The translations under genes were made by a program, and so were the position numbers. Of a stretch of DNA of 64,000 nt, positions 62,635 to 64,000 are shown one piece after another (the first letter of the stretch is position 1; each line of letters starts with the position of its first letter). Origin of the DNA: an uncultured Paracoccaceae bacterium. GTDB taxonomy: Bacteria; Pseudomonadota; Alphaproteobacteria; Rhodobacterales; Rhodobacteraceae. The notes under the pieces were generated by a model that saw only the letters and a list, made by a program, of their open reading frames with translations, had not been told where the DNA came from and ran no database searches. The DNA lies in the NCBI GenBank assembly GCA_947497985.1, contig CANMIX010000007.1:62001-126000 (forward strand). The letters are read 5' to 3'.

Positions 62635-64000
62635 TTAACCCGCCGCACGGCCCTGCGGCTGAAAGCCGATCTGTTCGGAGGCCGAGAAGCGTCCGTTGCG
62701 TTTGCGGGCGATCTTGCCATCGCGCAGCAATTGGCCAAAGGAGCGCATGCTGTCTTCGCGGTTGAACTCGGTTCCGGTTGCGCGGACCTTGTTGATCAGT
62801 TCGGGGCGCGAGAAAACGTCCTGGCCTTTGACAAAGCTGAGGTAGGAGGCTGCCGCTTCCAGCAGTTCGTGCAATTCAACAGCGCCGGTTTCCTGAACAT
62901 ATTTCGCAAAGCCGGTGTCAGAGTTGAACGCTTCTGCGGTTGTTGGCTTGGCCTCGGTGCGCACCCGGCGTGGGCGGACAGGGGCAGTCGTCGCGGCAGC
63001 GGGTTTTTCCGCAACGCTTTCTGGCGTGGCAGGTTCTGAGACACGCTGTTCAGCCACCAGTTTCAGGGGCGTGGGGCGGTTCTCTTTGGCCTCGGGGCGA
63101 GGTGATTTGCGGCGCACGACCGGACGGCGGGGCTGTACCACGCTGGCCAGATCTTCGCGGTAGTCTTTTTCGACGTCATCGCTGGCCGATTCGGGATCGC
63201 TTTGGGCTGCGGCGACGGCAGCGCGCATGTGGCTGTAGGTCTCACGCGAGGAAGCGGTGTCCGGATCGTCAAGCTTTTCGTCTGCGGCGGCCATAAGGCG
63301 GGACACATCGCTGTCGGATGCATCTTTGCCGGTTGCGGCCTGGGCTTCAGTTGGTGTTTCAGTAACTTCGGTGTCCGAGGTCGCATCGGCGGTGTCCGTA
63401 TCCGCACGGGTTGCCGCCAAAAGTTCGGCTTCGACTTCGGCCAATTCACGGCGCAGATCGTCTTCGTCCGCGTCGCTGAGGGTCGAGGCCGGGCCGGTGG
63501 GGGCGGGAGCCGGTGCTGCCTCTGCCACGGTTTCCGTCGGTTTGGTAACACCACGGCGTACGCGGATGACCCGGGCACGGCGGGGGGCCTGTGCTGGCGT
63601 GTCTTCGGCTTCGGCCGAGGCTTCTTTTTCGGGCGCGGCTGGGCGGGAGATCACTTTTTCCGTGGTTTCCTGCAGCTCTTCCAGCGCTCGGGCAATCAGC
63701 GTGTCGCTGTCTTCACCTTGGGCATCTGTTTCGTCTGCTTCCAGACCTTCGTCCATGTCATCAGCGTTCAACGAGGAATTGATGTCTTCGGCAATTGCTT
63801 CTACGCTGGATGACGCCTCGTCGGCGACTGCGTCTGCATGTTGATCTTCAGAGAACTCATCAGCAGGTGTGCGTGAAACAACAGCGCGGATGCGCTGCAG
63901 TTTGGCGGCGATGCTGTTGGCTGCAGGTTTGGCTGGTGCTTCTTCTGCGACAGGGTCGGCTTGGATCTCCTCAACGGTGTCTTCGGCATTATTTGCTGCC
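62635..64000 (-). CDS. Long disordered protein with folded C-terminus, 5' end outside the window
   Basis: The frame is open from 62635 (TAA) to the window edge, so the N-terminus is missing: at least 454 residues are present and no clear start lies inside. Most of it is acidic, Ala/Glu/Thr-rich and disordered, with two basic patches (APRRARVIRVRRGVTKP and RRPVVRRKSPRP) that could bind DNA or RNA. A short helix AAKLQRIRAVVSR lies near the edge. The last ~100 residues look folded (AKYVQETGAVELHELLEAAASYLSF, then SRPELINKVRATG and RKRNGRFSASEQIGF). I recognise this as a roseobacter protein of unknown function. Confidence 0.7.
   Translation of the reverse strand, partial: AANNAEDTVEEIQADPVAEEAPAKPAANSIAAKLQRIRAVVSRTPADEFSEDQHADAVADEASSSVEAIAEDINSSLNADDMDEGLEADETDAQGEDSDTLIARALEELQETTEKVISRPAAPEKEASAEAEDTPAQAPRRARVIRVRRGVTKPTETVAEAAPAPAPTGPASTLSDADEDDLRRELAEVEAELLAATRADTDTADATSDTEVTETPTEAQAATGKDASDSDVSRLMAAADEKLDDPDTASSRETYSHMRAAVAAAQSDPESASDDVEKDYREDLASVVQPRRPVVRRKSPRPEAKENRPTPLKLVAEQRVSEPATPESVAEKPAAATTAPVRPRRVRTEAKPTTAEAFNSDTGFAKYVQETGAVELHELLEAAASYLSFVKGQDVFSRPELINKVRATGTEFNREDSMRSFGQLLRDGKIARKRNGRFSASEQIGFQPQGRAAG

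Noticed and set aside
1-64000. tRNA genes, CRISPR arrays, integrases, prophage or insertion sequences
   Set aside because: I looked for cloverleaf ends, regularly spaced repeats and transposase motifs and found none.

Overview
The window reads as chromosomal DNA of a marine alphaproteobacterium of the family Rhodobacteraceae (Roseobacter group). The evidence is high-GC coding with the family's typical gene content: gcrA, a dctBD-dctPQM TRAP cassette, meaB, VPLPA-CTERM proteins, DUF2842, DUF6280-like and DUF1326/DUF2182 proteins, and several small proteins I know only from this family. I see no rRNA, tRNA, CRISPR array, integrase or insertion sequence. Genes are dense on both strands, and most convergent pairs are separated by a hairpin.

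Layout. 0-5 kb: a uracil-DNA glycosylase-family gene overlapping an SseB-family gene, a glutathione-dependent oxidoreductase (yghU), an exported YHS protein and a DUF1326-DUF2182 pair. 5-11.4 kb: a complete TRAP transport locus on the minus strand, dctB-dctD-dctP-dctQ-dctM. DctD lacks the sigma-54-contacting GAFTGA loop and no -24/-12 promoter is visible before dctP. 11.5-20 kb: gcrA, transporters (ABC-2, DMT, MFS), argD-argF, a PiT phosphate transporter and a Nudix protein. 20-28 kb: hrpB, meaB, rpmB, a DUF2946-like plus PCu(A)C copper pair, a sirtuin, a low-molecular-weight phosphatase and a LysR regulator. 28-36 kb: an unknown helical protein, lepA with no visible ribosome binding site, then an accessory stretch. 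That stretch holds an A/T-rich orphan membrane protein, a 39-residue membrane protein, two VPLPA-CTERM exported proteins with a shared upstream motif, an entericidin lipoprotein and small unknowns.

36-46 kb: pcm-tolC, a PopZ-like acidic protein, cobQ, efp, and an AcoR-like regulator without its AAA+ domain beside the aldehyde dehydrogenase it probably controls, with a perfect dyad between them. 46-56 kb: a divergent Lrp/LysE pair, ygfZ, a glycosyltransferase, an MsbA-like ABC exporter, two PLP aminotransferases and class I fructose-bisphosphate aldolase. 56-64 kb: pyrG, secG, a cobalt-type nitrile hydratase operon (alpha, beta, accessory) with no amidase, purA, DUF2842, and a long disordered protein cut by the window edge.

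The most unusual signals are: (1) two copies, 38 kb apart, of a structured intergenic repeat whose stems differ by compensatory changes; (2) two activators of the sigma-54 type that have each lost the part that contacts sigma-54; (3) the VPLPA-CTERM pair with a common upstream motif; (4) a probable one-base frameshift in a small conserved-looking gene at 56.4 kb. I found no large undescribed multi-gene system. The rest is mostly housekeeping and metabolic DNA.
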